Below, piece by piece: positions 1 to 11,215 of a stretch of 64,000 bases of DNA. Every line of letters begins with the position of its first letter. Position 1 is the first letter of the stretch. A program made the position numbers and the translations under genes. Where the stretch lies: positions 13,422,501-13,486,500 of the forward strand of contig CM065815.1 of assembly GCA_033398695.1 (NCBI GenBank). The letters are read 5' to 3'. The notes under the pieces are model-generated. The model was not told where the DNA came from. It worked only from the letters and a program-made list of their open reading frames with translations, and made no database searches. Source of the DNA: Orobanche coerulescens (Eukaryota > Streptophyta > Magnoliopsida > Lamiales > Orobanchaceae).

Positions 1-1362
1 TTGATTTTAAATTATTTGTATATAAAATACAAAAATCAGATAATTTTCAAATAATTTCCTTGAAGTAAATCTATCTTTTACAAGATCAATATTTTTACTT
101 CAGTTTTCACCTTTTTATAATTACTTTAGATTATTGAGTATTTTATTTTAAAAATATTTGGGAAAAGAATTATAGACATGTTATACTTACAATTCTCAGT
201 AGAAAGATATATTATTAGTTAAAATAATTTTTGATTGATTCTTCTTTTTGTGAAAAGAAAAATTATATAAAAAATATAATAAGTTGATTATAATTTTATT
301 TAAATACGTCATAATAATATACTTTATTACACTATACCTAATAAATTAATATCATTGTGGATCTCCTGATATATTATTAAGTATAAAATGTGTGACTTTA
401 ATCTAAATATTTATCAAAAATATATGACGTTATTTCGCCTGTATACTGATAAGTAATTATATTAGTATATTAATATAAATAAATATACAATGATCATATA
501 GATTACTGTCATGTTTATATATTTTATATCGAACTTTTACACATCTATACTTAATATTAAAAGAGTCGCAAAAAAATCTAAGAAAATATGTGTCATCTCC
601 ACGTTAATTATCTTTTTAAAAATCTTAAAAAAAATGGAAGTTTAATTTGGGAGGGGGTTAGAGGGTTATTCCATTATATGCTATCTACCAATTAAAAAAT
701 TTCTCTCATTTTATTCCTTTTATTTTTAAGCGAATAGTTTCAACAATTATATTTTTTATGCATCAATTTTATTTTTGAAAAAATATATCAAATTATTTAT
801 TACTTCATGCTCTTTAATTTGACATCCATATAGTATATATAAAGTAATATAAATATAATTATAATGTATTTAGATGATTAAAATATTTCAATATAAAAAT
901 ATAAGAATATTGAAGAAAAATATATGTTTAGTTTATTTTCATAGCTTTTTAACAATTATTTGATTTTTAAGAATTATTTTGTTCTGATCATAAAATAGTA
1001 AAATATTACACTAATGTCAAATCATATAAAAAAATATATTAGTAAGAATATCAATTGTATACTTTTAATAAAAGTTGATAATACAAGAACAACAATATCG
1101 GGGCCTCTGTTATTTTGACTTATTTTTGATTTTAGTTGATTCGATTCGATTGAGTCCATTCGATTCGGCCAGTCGAGTTCATTCGATTCAGTTCATATGC
1201 CCTTAGATCACATGATAAGAGTTTATAAATGAAATTAAATCAAATAATAGTATATGTACATGTGTGTGTATACTGACTCATGTATATTTTATAATAATTT
1301 TATTACATTATTGAAATTCGATCATATATTATTAATATAATAAAATATTTAACATTTTACGT
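1..1362. other. AT-rich intergenic DNA, no gene seen
   Basis: Very AT-rich sequence with short poly-A and poly-T runs and no open reading frame of useful length. A patch of GATTCGATTCG-like words lies near 1136-1190. Its right edge may be the body of the Helitron-like element that ends at 1388, but no 5' TC end could be placed. Confidence 0.6.
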
Positions 1363-1388
1363 CGTGCATCGCACGGGAGGACATCTAG
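1363..1388 (+). mobile_element. Helitron-like 3' terminus
   Basis: A short hairpin, CGTGC-ATC-GCACG (1363-1375), is followed 9 nt later by CTAG (1385-1388), and the next base is T. Helitrons end in a small GC-rich hairpin followed by CTRR and insert between A and T, so the layout fits, and GTGCATCGCAC is a common plant Helitron terminal hairpin. The 5' end and any Rep/helicase gene are not visible, so this would be a non-autonomous or truncated copy. Confidence 0.45.
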
Positions 1389-1754
1389 TTATAACAAAAA
1401 ACAAATTAGACGACATCGAAAATACAACCTTCAACAAAATGTTTTATCCTCAAAAATCAATCAATAGTAAAAGTTAACTGACTTAGATTTAAAAATAGTA
1501 ATAATTATATACTCTGTGAATGCAATAATATTGGTATAAAATAAAATTAAAGGAAAAGATTACTATATCATGAAAACACAGCCTTCAAGATATTAAAAAT
1601 TACTTATGTTTTCAAGGGCACCTATTTTAATTTTATTTATTGTTTGACTTTTGAATTGTAGGATGTAAAGGGTGTAGAAGAGAGTGGCTAAATAAACACC
1701 ATTATTTACTTCTTTACTAAAAAAACACCTCTTAGTCGAACGTAATCATTAGAT

Positions 1755-2273
1755 CAGTGTTTTAAAAATCGGTCTGGGCGGCTGCCTAGGCGGCGCCTAG
1801 CCGCTAGGCGGCTCCCGGGCGCTCCGATTATACCCTGGGCGTTTGTCCTGGGCGTTCGGGTGATTAATCGGCCGCCTAGGCGGGCTGGGCGGGCGCCTAG
1901 GCGGCTGGGCGGGCGCCTAGGATGGCAAGTTGGGCGGACGCCTAGGCAGCTGGGCGGGCGCCTAGGCGGGTAAACATTTTTTTTTATTTTTTTATATTAG
2001 CGGTACTATAAATTCCTGAATTGAGATACTATGGACTATGTTATGCTTATGTCAATGTTTAATAATTTAATATATGATCGATTATATATTTGTTTAAATA
2101 TTTAAATATTAGATGTTTTTTATTCTTTACATATATATAATTTTTTATATATAAAAATAATTATTATGATAATAATAAATAATCCGCCTAATCCGATTAA
2201 TCCCCGACTAATCCTCTGGGCGCTAGGCGTTAGCAATCCGAACGCCTAGCGCCTAGAGTTTTTTAGAACCTTG
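1755..2273. mobile_element. hAT-type MITE (519 bp) with 8-bp target duplication
   Basis: The element is flanked by the perfect 8-bp direct repeat CATTAGAT (1747-1754 and 2274-2281). Its ends are imperfect inverted repeats: CAGTGTTTTAAAAA at the left, and CAAGGTTCTAAAAA when the right end is reverse-complemented. An 8-bp duplication with CA(G/A)NG termini is the hAT signature. Subterminal zones are GC-rich and built from many direct and inverted copies of GCCTAGGCGG / GGGCGCCTAG (1780-1975 and 2215-2255), while the centre is AT-rich. There is no coding capacity, so it must depend on a transposase supplied elsewhere. Confidence 0.8.
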
Positions 2274-2608
2274 CATTAGATAATGATTAAAAAAATACCT
2301 TTTAGTCAAATGTCATTATTATATTAATAATTAAAGAATGATGACTATTTTACTTTTTGTTAATAAATATTAATTAATATATATTTTTATATTATTTAAT
2401 GATTAAATATTAATGTAAATAATTACTTAGTTATTTTTAATTAATAAAAATTAATAACATATATATTTTTTTATTTAATAATAAAATATAAATGAATACA
2501 TAAAAACAAAAATATTTGAAAAAAATGATAAGTATCATTTAACAATTCTTCATAAATACATTAAATTCCTTCGTAATATTCTTTCGACGGAAATACCAAG
2601 CACATCAT

Positions 2609-2715
<107 letters not shown>

Positions 2716-3006
2716 GTTTGTATTTATTTATTTTTCTTCTTTTTATTTTTCTGTTTTTTCTATTAGAAAATATAAGGGCTCTTGGTTTTCGTATGAGGAA
2801 AAAATCAACGGCAAAACCAGAGAGGGGTAACTACCCTTGAGAAAAATCCGCACCTCCACTTTTTTTCTATTAATATAAGAAAAATGTTAAAAAATGGTTG
2901 CCTTTAATTAATAAATGTCATTATTATAATAGTAATTAAGTAATGATTACTATTTTACTTCTACTATATTATCCCAGTAGAATGAGGTATATTTAGCAGC
3001 ACCCTT

Positions 3007-5489
3007 ACATAACAAATATCCTTTATTCTTACTTTCATTGAAAACTACAAAAAAAAAAATTCACTGAAAACTTGCATCTTGTGCACTAAATAAATTCTAA
3101 AATTTAGTGGAATAATGTCGATGTCTAATGTTATTTAGTATAAAAATTGTAATTTTGCCCCGCTCTGCACTGTTCTGTCCTGATTCGTAGCGTATGAATT
3201 GTTCTGTCTTGTGACCCGCAGTGGGTCGGGTATGGTATTACTTTTATTCCGGGAGTATCCCCCTTGCCCTGTTGTTTTAATACGTCTAAATATATTTAAT
3301 TATAAATAATATATTATGAAAATAAAATACAAGATAAAAACTCATAAAAACATTTATTTTATTCAGTTTAAAATAATATTTTTCTCTATACGGGTACCTG
3401 CCCCGTCCGGCGACCCGCACTGAGTCGACCCGCCCGTCCTGTTCATCTCGTGGGGCGGATCTAGGTCTTCAAGTACCTGCCCCCATTGTCATCCTTAGCA
3501 GAAGTTTGATTAGTATAAATGGATAAATTTAAAAAATATTTAATAGTTAAAATAAAAAATTATTACACTATTATTATAATTGATAAGAATAAATGTTATG
3601 GAGTTGGTCAAGCACAATACAAAAATTGGTAAGAGCATGGGGTACGGGCACGCCAAACCCTCGTGCCAAAGAAAAACGCCACATTTCTCGTTGGCGCACC
3701 ACACCGTGGCTCGCGCCATTGGGTGCTGCGCCGTCCTCACCAAATGCGCGAAGGTTTTTTTTTTTTTTTTTTGTGTCTGTGTTCGTGAATGTTGTGTTCG
3801 TGAATATTGTGTTTCTTGTGTTGTGTTTGTGTTTGTGTTTTTTTTTTTTTTTTTCTTTCTTTTTGGCTGTTTTGCAGGTGCAGCAGGAAAGAAGAGGCTA
3901 GAGGAAGAAGATGAAGTCCTTTTTGGGTTTTTTTTCTTTCTTTTGTGTATGTGTTTTGGGCTTAAAATTTTGGGCTTAAAATTTGGTATGTGTTTTGGGC
4001 TTAAAATTTTTGTTGTTTGTGAAAAAAATATAAAGATGTGTTTAAGATTGGTTAATTAATTTTTTTTAATTTTAGGTAAAACATAAAAAAAAAAAAAAAA
4101 AAAAATGCCAACGGCACTGCAATTTCTTGCTAACGGATACCTCGAAATGTGGTGCCATAAGATTTCTAGTGTCATAGAGCCTACTGACGTGGCACTACAT
4201 TTTGCCAACCAAGACGGCCCCCAACGCACTACTGCATCTTTCTAAGAGAAGATCCTTTTGATGCTCGCTCCAACAATTATTTCTGAAAATATAACTAAAT
4301 ATTCTCGTTAAAAATGAATATAATAATTTAACTAGAAAACTGCACCAAAATTAAAGCAGTGGAGATGAGGTGGTTGTGGTCGAGCTTTTTGGTGAACTAG
4401 ATTAGAGAGATTCGCATTTGGCCCCGATATTTCGTTACTGTCATGAAATCGATAAATAGCCCCTTTATTTAATATAATATAAGTCTAAAAATTTTTTGAA
4501 GCAAAATGGGGTAATGTGTAATGAGTCTCGTGGAAATCTTGTGGCGCAAAATCCTCCTTAGAGAAAACACCATCAATGAAATAGTACTCAATCCTAATTC
4601 ATTGCAAGAAATAACGAAGAGTAGAAGAACTTGGATGATAAAACCAAACTGGAATGGAATCATAGAAACAAAATGACAATCCCTAGTATGAGAATAAGAC
4701 AAGACAACAATCAACCAATAATTATTTTCCTACCATTAGCATTTAATTATAACAAAACCACACATTCATAATTCTCTAGCATTAAACCGTCTCTGGTTCC
4801 CAATTTCCCATTTTCTCTTAATCCATTTTTTTCCCTTTCTTTCAAAATCAACACATTAGAGGAATAAACACAGTCAAAGGCATAATTTAAGATTATATAA
4901 ACTACTAAACTTGCATATTGTATAACTAATGGAATAAAATTGATGAAAAGAAAAAAGAGTACCAAATTAATTTAGAGTTATTGCGGAGTTATAAGATGGA
5001 AAGCGGAACAATTTTGCCCAAATTTATTTTTTATATGCAGGCACGTTAATCTTAAATGAGTAAATATTTTTTTAGTTTGGACCATATAATAAGTAGATGT
5101 AGTAAAAAAAAAAAAATTGGCCCTTATTTAGGTTGGACCCTGGACCGGCGCACTCATGACCTACCCCAGGGCCGACCGTGAAGGATTTGATGTCCCATGT
5201 CCGGTGTGGGGAGGATGGCGATGTGGGGTGGGGTGGGTGTAGCCGCCATGGGTAAAACAAAAATGGAAGGAGATAAAAGGGATTTAGTTGAGTGAGATGG
5301 GCAATTATGGGAGGGAAAAGGGAGTAGTTGAGGTGAAAGAGGATGATTGATGTAAAGACGGTGAGGTGGTGGTGGGGTATATAGAGAAAGAGAAATTAGA
5401 AAACTTACTTAAAAATTTAACTAATTCTTTTTATATCCAAATTATCATATGATCTTTATTTAAAGATATTTCAGTCTTTTATTTAAGTT
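3007..5489. other. Intergenic DNA without an identifiable gene
   Basis: Mixed AT-rich sequence. A GC-richer patch at 3155-3490 is built from GACCCGC/GCCCCG words and looks like an old repeat. A T-rich block lies at 3755-3860 and a pure poly-A run of about 21 at 4085-4105. A CA-poor, GC-rich patch lies at 5130-5240. The small open frames here are low complexity and none resembles a known protein. Confidence 0.5.
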
Positions 5490-5770
5490 CATATTCGAGT
5501 CACCTATCCCAATAATACAAAAGTACATTTGAGTTACATAATTGAGTCATCTAAATTGTATTCGACTCAACTATTCGAGTCACATAAATTATATTTGAGT
5601 CACCTAATATACATTAGATTCACTTCAATTATATTCGAGTTACCTATTTGAGTCACATGCTTATATTCGAATAACGTAAAATACATTCGAGTCATCTATT
5701 AGAGTCACTTGATTTCATGCGAATAACCTAAAACATGTGACTCAAATATAAAGACTCGAATACACTCGAT
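5490..5770. repeat. Degenerate repeat of a TTCGAGTCACCTA-like word
   Basis: About a dozen imperfect copies of (A)TTCGAGTCAC(C/A)TA, with variants TTTGAGTTAC and TTAGATTCAC, are spaced roughly 15-35 bases apart. Near 5740-5770 the word appears in reverse orientation (GTGACTCAAAT, GACTCGAAT). No coding frame is present. Confidence 0.6.
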
Positions 5771-5887
5771 TAAAAATTATAACTAAGATATCAAAAGAAT
5801 TATTATTAAGTTTGGAACAAAAAAAATATTCTTATATTTAAATGGATACAAATCCATATTGACACTATATTAAATACTATTCAAGTT

Positions 5888-6320
5888 GGGGAAGGGTGGG
5901 TGGTCCAGTGGTAGGACACCTACTCCCAAGACACTCCTTTGGAGAGGTCTTGGGTTCTAACCCCACCAAAGGAGGTGAAAGATGAAGTTTTTCTCTTTAT
6001 GATCTTCTAGCTCCCCGGGGATAGCTCAAGCAACCGCTAATCAATGTTTAATCTCGCGTCAAGCGGCAGTGTGGGAGTATTTCCTTGCTGGGAACCCGGA
6101 GTCTTGATCAATCGGTCATTATTCTCCAGAAGCTGTCTTTGAACACGAGCATGTCGATCAAGGGTTTCTCCTTGTGCGCAGTGTCTGAGAAAAGGCATTG
6201 GGAACCCTGGAATTGCTCGAGCGACTCGCGATTTACTTCTCTCAATGGGTTAGGAGTGGGTTCATTGAGGGACTAGGATTAGTCCGGCTAAGCTGGGATC
6301 ACCTAGTTATCAGAAAAAAA
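5888..6320 (+). mobile_element. tRNA-derived SINE, complete, with 16-bp target duplication
   Basis: A perfect 16-bp direct repeat, AAATACTATTCAAGTT, lies immediately before (5872-5887) and after (6321-6336) the element. The 5' part carries RNA polymerase III promoter boxes of tRNA type: box A TGGTCCAGTGG at 5901-5911 and box B GGTTCTAACCC at 5953-5963, about 41 bases apart. The body ends in a short oligo-A tail (6314-6320). Long direct repeats plus an A tail indicate LINE-machinery retroposition. At 433 bp it is long for a plant SINE, so the 3' half may be a second module. There is no coding capacity. Confidence 0.88.
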
Positions 6321-6336
6321 AAATACTATTCAAGTT

Positions 6337-6572
6337 ATTATTGGTGGGAGAATTAATTAAAGTGAATCTCATAGTGATGATTTTTTATTGGATTAATTGT
6401 GAAAAGTCATTAGGCAAGTATTGCATCACTGAATGGGATGTTACTACGATGTTACATCTTAATTTACGAGGACCAATATTTCGTCGTGTGGGTCACGGAC
6501 TCAATAGTGTAACACACTAGAATTCATTTTAGACCATTTTTTTTTGGATAATTATAATTATATATATATATA
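6337..6572. other. Short spacer ending in the TA repeat targeted by the Sirevirus
   Basis: AT-rich spacer. The TA run at 6559-6572 continues at 38474-38484 on the far side of the large Copia element, so the pre-insertion site was one TA/CA microsatellite. Confidence 0.7.
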
Positions 6573-7710
6573 TATTGGGAAAACAAGAACCCTGTATCGA
6601 AACAGCCGGGATATCCAATCCCTGTATCGAATGGTATTTGATAAAGAGGTTTTAACATATATGCCAATCCGCATACTGAAAGGAAATCAGACGAAGATTG
6701 AGGCATTATCCTGTATCGAAGACCTGCCTCGAATCGGCGTATAGTGAAGCCCTTCAAGATGCAAGAAGTCTTATAAAAGACCAAGTATGGAAACTGTCTC
6801 GAATCTCAAATACAGTTATCTTCCATACAACTCTCAACAGGACAAAGAAGGAATCTCTAGAAGTCAAGTCCCGTTGAATAAAGAAGTATTTAAATACTTT
6901 AGGATAAAGTATTTAAATACTGTCAGTCAACAGATCTTCAAATCCCGCTAAATCCGGATCGTGTTATAATCCCGTTGGAACGAAATCTCACTCAAACGGA
7001 TACATCTCAACGGATATATATTTCAGAGACTATATATATCACATCAAGATGCTGAAGATCAGTTACCCAAGCTATCAAAACTATTATCAGAGCAAAACAT
7101 ATCTCCAAAGCTTACTGCAACTCAGATCAAAAGAGATATACAATGCTCATCATTCTGAACAACACTTCATCAGCTGAAAGCTCTTAAAGTCAAAGTTGTT
7201 GTTCACCATCTGTTCTATACTTTAAACAAACAGCCCTGTGTGGACTGAGCAATATGTGCTTCTCCGGAACTGTGTGTGAAGGATTTGCATTGAAGAAGAC
7301 GAAGCTTCAGAACTGTGTGTGAAGAAGCAAGTCAAAGCATTAGCTCAAAACCAATCTGTGTGAACGGTTGAAGCTAAGATCTTTATATCAATCTGTGTGA
7401 ACGATATATTGATTGTGTGTTGTTATAATTACGTAGTTGTGTACGTAGTAATTATAATAAACTTTTTACTCCTGTGTGGAGGACCAGTGGACGTAGAGGG
7501 GTTTACCTCGAACCACTTTAATTACTGTGTTATTTACCTTCAGCTTTTACTGTTTTAATTACTGTGATTAATTAAGTATACACTATACATTTAGTTGCTG
7601 TATCCACAACAACCTACTAAGACTTCCGCTACGCACTCAGATTTAAAATCCGTACAGTTTGTCGTTTAAACTATTTTCCAAACTGTATCCAGTATACTTA
7701 GTGGCCAACA
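6573..7710 (+). repeat. 5' LTR of the Sirevirus
   Basis: It aligns end to end with 37337-38473. It starts TATTGGG where the 3' copy has TGTTGGG, a change in the terminal TG dinucleotide, and ends CCAACA. A TATA-like stretch, CTATATATATC, lies at about 7028-7040 and is the likely promoter. A perfect inverted repeat, TTATAATTAC / GTAATTATAA, lies at 7423-7432 and 7448-7457. By eye about 50 sites differ from the 3' LTR, many clustered near 6680-6700 and 7200-7310. Confidence 0.93.
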
Positions 7711-7712
7711 AG

Positions 7713-7724
7713 TGGTATCGGAGC
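7713..7724 (+). promoter_or_regulatory. Primer binding site, initiator Met-tRNA type (Sirevirus)
   Basis: TGGTATCGGAGC lies two bases after the 5' LTR. The usual plant sequence complementary to the 3' end of initiator Met-tRNA is TGGTATCAGAGC, so one base differs. Confidence 0.85.
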
Positions 7725-7818
7725 GGTTGATTCTAAAAAGAATCAGTCGTATTTTTAACCGAATCAGATCCAAAATCACTTATTTTCAAAACAGTCTCTT
7801 TCATTTCTGTATTATCAC

Positions 7819-9052
7819 ATGGATACTTCTATGATTAACAAAGTTCCTATGTTCTCTATTAACGAATTTGATGACTGGAGAATTAGGATGGAGGCTCATC
7901 TTGCAGCAATGCAAGAAGAGATGATTTTTGTTATACAGGATGGTCCTATCAAGATCATGAAGGTAAACACGACCGCAAGGATTGAAGGCCAAGCCCATGC
8001 GGAGATGCTCGAGAAGGATCGCGAGCAATGGACCACAGATGAAAGAAAGCGAGCAAACCTTGACAGCGTAGCTAAGAACGCGTTATTTGTCACTCTTGAT
8101 AAAGGCACGTTCTCAAAGGTAAAGAGCTGCAAAACAGCCAAAGAAATCTGGGATAAACTCAAGTTGATTTGTGAGGGAACTGGGCTCTCAAAAGAAAACA
8201 AGATTTCAAAACTGACTCGGCAATTTGAATCTTTCGAAATGAAACCAACTGAGACACTTGAGGAACTTGACCTCAGATTCACTGGTATTGTCGGTGAACT
8301 TGAAGCGTTGGGCAAAATTTATACCCAAAAGGAGAAGAATTTAAAAATTTTCAGATCTCTCCCAGCCCGATGGGACATTAAGACCACAGCTATGCGTGTA
8401 TCTTGCAATCTTAATGAAATATCTATTTTTGATCTCTTCTCTGACCTCAAAGCTCTTGAGTATGATATTCACAGAAGAGAGAAAGCTGAAGAATCTCCTT
8501 CAAATGTCACAGCTCTAGCCGCTGTATCGAACCGTCGACACAGCATGCCCAGCTCGTCGAAGCCTAGTCACAAGAATGCTGACAGTGACGACGACATCCT
8601 GTCTCAAGATGAAATGGCGCTTCTCATGCATAAATTCAAAAAGTTCATCAAACAGTCTGGAAAGACTCCCTACAGGTCCAAACCTGTCCACAAGGTAAGT
8701 ACCGAAACATCATCTGGTGATGCTAACCTGTGCTATAATTGCAGGAAACCAGGGCATTATGCAAATAAATGTCCTCATCCCAAAGTCCAAAGGTTGCCGG
8801 AGGCCGAGCAACAAGAGAGAGATGAAAGAAGACGTGCTTGGAAAGACAAGCTCAAGGCCCCGATGGAGAATCGAAGCCTCCCCACACCATCCAAATCGGA
8901 GAATGTCTTCAGGTGGTCACTGAAAGTGATTCATCTGACGATGAGTTCGATGATAAAGCATATATGTGCTTTATGGCCAAAGACATTCCAGAAGGTGAAG
9001 ACAACGACGATGAGGTAAGTTCAACCTCAGCTATTCCGTCAAATGCATCTCA
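7819..9052 (+). pseudogene. Sirevirus gag, N-terminal part (frameshifted, split by the Gypsy insertion)
   Basis: The frame from the ATG at 7819 encodes a Copia capsid protein of the UBN2 family (gag-polypeptide of LTR Copia type). The first 40 residues hold the FDDWRIRMEAHL block and residues 100-200 the KTAKEIWDKL ... LDLRFTGIVGEL region. A CCHC zinc knuckle (CYNCRKPGHYANKC) lies at 8731-8772. Near 8870-8900 a frameshift moves the real frame: the open frame from 8838 carries the acidic SDSSDDEFDD stretch and runs to the insertion at 9053. The protein continues at 18064. The gag product would form the virus-like particle core and bind RNA through the knuckle. The shift means no full gag can be made. 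Confidence 0.88.
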
Positions 9053-11080
9053 TGTAATATCCGTAATTTTTCCATTTTTAGCAGTTTCCATTTTTGGTGT
9101 ATGTCTATTTTTATTGACTCGCTTGTAACCATTTCAACATTTCGAATCTACTTTGTTCTTGGAGTTTTTCCATTTGGACGAGTTTTGATGATGTTTTCTC
9201 GTAATTTCATTTTATGACATGTTTTGCCGTATGAACGTTCGATTCTTGTAAAACTCGTTCGTTTTCGTTGTTTCTTGGTTTGTACAAGTTCTTATGGTTG
9301 AGTTGGTCATGTGGAGACTTTCGGTTTGTAAATCCGACATCGTTTCGTGATTTCCGGGCACTTGGGCCATTTTTGTAATTTCCTAATAGTTTAGGAAATC
9401 TTAGTTTGTTGCCGCATTACGGACCCTCCGGTGGTCGGAATTGTATTTGCTTTCAGCGCTTAGCTCCGTCGTCTTGTATGCTTCGCGTCTATATTTCTGG
9501 ATTCTGGTCTCGTCGTGCGTTTCGTGTTTTATACCCTCGGCAGCAGCTTACTGCTAATGTGACATCAGCAGTGCTGAACTGCTGTGTAGGTAGCGCGCAC
9601 TACCCCTGTTCCCTTGCGTGCGCTACCGATAAGCAGTTAGCGTGCGCTAACCCCTATTGTTAGCGTACGCTAACGAGTGGTGGCAGTAGCCACTGGACCT
9701 GTCACGGCCCCGTTAGCGCACGCTACATATGGCAGTTAGCGTGCGCTAACTTCACAGCATATAAGCCCAGCGGGCAGTTTTCAGAGCAGCAGTTTTATTC
9801 TTTTCCCTTCGTTTCTTCGACGTGCGACCTCAGAGGCGATTTCCATCGGTCCTGATCGGAGTTCTCTTCAAATTCCATCACCGTAGAGTCGTACTAACAT
9901 ATTATCATCAGCATAATCGTCATCCATCATCCGAAATCAAGGTATTTTCGTCTAGAACCCTAACTCGTCAAATTTGGGGGGTTTTCCGGGTTTTGCTAAT
10001 TGGAACCGAATTATTCCAGTATGTTATGATATTCTTCACCGATTGTGATTATTGAATGATTCCAAATCCAATTTCCTTGATTTTAATCTGCGAATTATCG
10101 ATACGGGGAGATTTTGCGTAAACCCTCGCCCGTATCAATTGATCGTTCATTGTCGTATATTGTAACCGGGGTTATGGGTGTATTCCAATGGAGTATTGTT
10201 GTCCGTTGGGACTGAACTGTATTGATCCTTCGTTTAGGAACCGTCGTTTTCCACCCGGACCGTTCGTAGTCGTGTTTCATCTCCGTTTCTTCAAGAATGT
10301 CTCAAAGGCAAGTACTTTACATTTGTTTACATGTTCTAGTATTTGAATTATGGCTATATTGTGGTTGTTGTGGATGGTTATGTGTATGTTCACCTAGGGA
10401 TGGTCCGACGGGGCCTCTAGGGATACGTATTGCCGTGAGTGTGCGTATCGTGAACTGTGGTTAGCCACCCAGGGATGTCCGACGGGGCTCTGCGGGGTAC
10501 GGTGGTCGTGAGTCTCGTGCCAACAGTTAATTTTGAATTATGATTTGTTGGAGATAATGTGTTTTGTGTTTGTACATCATAAATATTCCGGAATATAAAA
10601 TGTTTTTCTAAAATGACTTTTTGGCGCATATATTCATCTGATTAGAATGTAGTTCAAATGGATTGTACTTGCACTAGCAGTTGTCGCTAACCCCTTAAAT
10701 GGGGGAAATACTTTTTGTATTTCAGGTACTGATCGTGGGGACAAGCGAGCACCCGTGCCGTATGAGGATGATGGGCAAGCATGATATTGTCCAGAAGTTG
10801 ATTATATTTATTGACGTCTGATTTTGGGATTATGTATTATAAAATTGGTTTAAGTACTCGAGTACTTCCTATTTAAACTTGTTACTGTTGTGTCCCCGTT
10901 TGGGAAATGGATTTGATGATAGAATTTTATTTGTCGGTTATAATCTTTTATTTAGCTTGTCGTTGTGTTTATGGTGGTTTGTCGTTGTCGCATGTCATGT
11001 TTGGTACGTTAGCCTGGTGGATTCCACAGTGTGGGGTCCACGGCACTGTAATATGCCCTGAATGTCTTGGGGGTGTTACA
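9053..11080 (+). repeat. 5' LTR of the Tekay-like Gypsy element
   Basis: The left copy of the 2.03-kb LTR. A TATA-like ATATAAGC lies at 9759-9766. Just upstream (9585-9750) are about five copies of a (G)TTAGCG(T/C)(A/G)CGCTA(AC) word, one of them the perfect 16-bp palindrome GTTAGCGTACGCTAAC at 9659-9674. Small open frames in this LTR recur in the 3' LTR at the same offsets and are not genes. Confidence 0.95.
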
Positions 11081-11085
11081 GAATA

Positions 11086-11097
11086 TGGTATCAGAGC
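11086..11097 (+). promoter_or_regulatory. Primer binding site, initiator Met-tRNA type (Gypsy)
   Basis: TGGTATCAGAGC, the canonical plant initiator Met-tRNA complement, lies five bases past the 5' LTR end. Confidence 0.92.
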
Positions 11098-11215
11098 TTA
11101 GGTTTATGGATACCTAGGCTGTCGGTTATTTGGGTCTAGTTAAGTGTCGTTTTTGGGACAGTATCACTGCTATGCCATCATCTCAGTACGCCGGTGCTCG
11201 TAAGTTTTTCCTAAC

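Noticed and set aside
3580..4059. A 159-codon frame rich in Phe and Cys/Val
   Set aside because: It is driven by poly-T and TGTG runs; no homology or domain is apparent.
5888..5965. A tRNA gene
   Set aside because: Box A and B are present, but the segment is the head of a SINE with A tail and target duplication, and no clean cloverleaf or 3' acceptor pairing was found.
9822..11101. Small open frames in the Gypsy LTR
   Set aside because: The same frames recur at the same offsets in the 3' LTR and have no recognisable domain.
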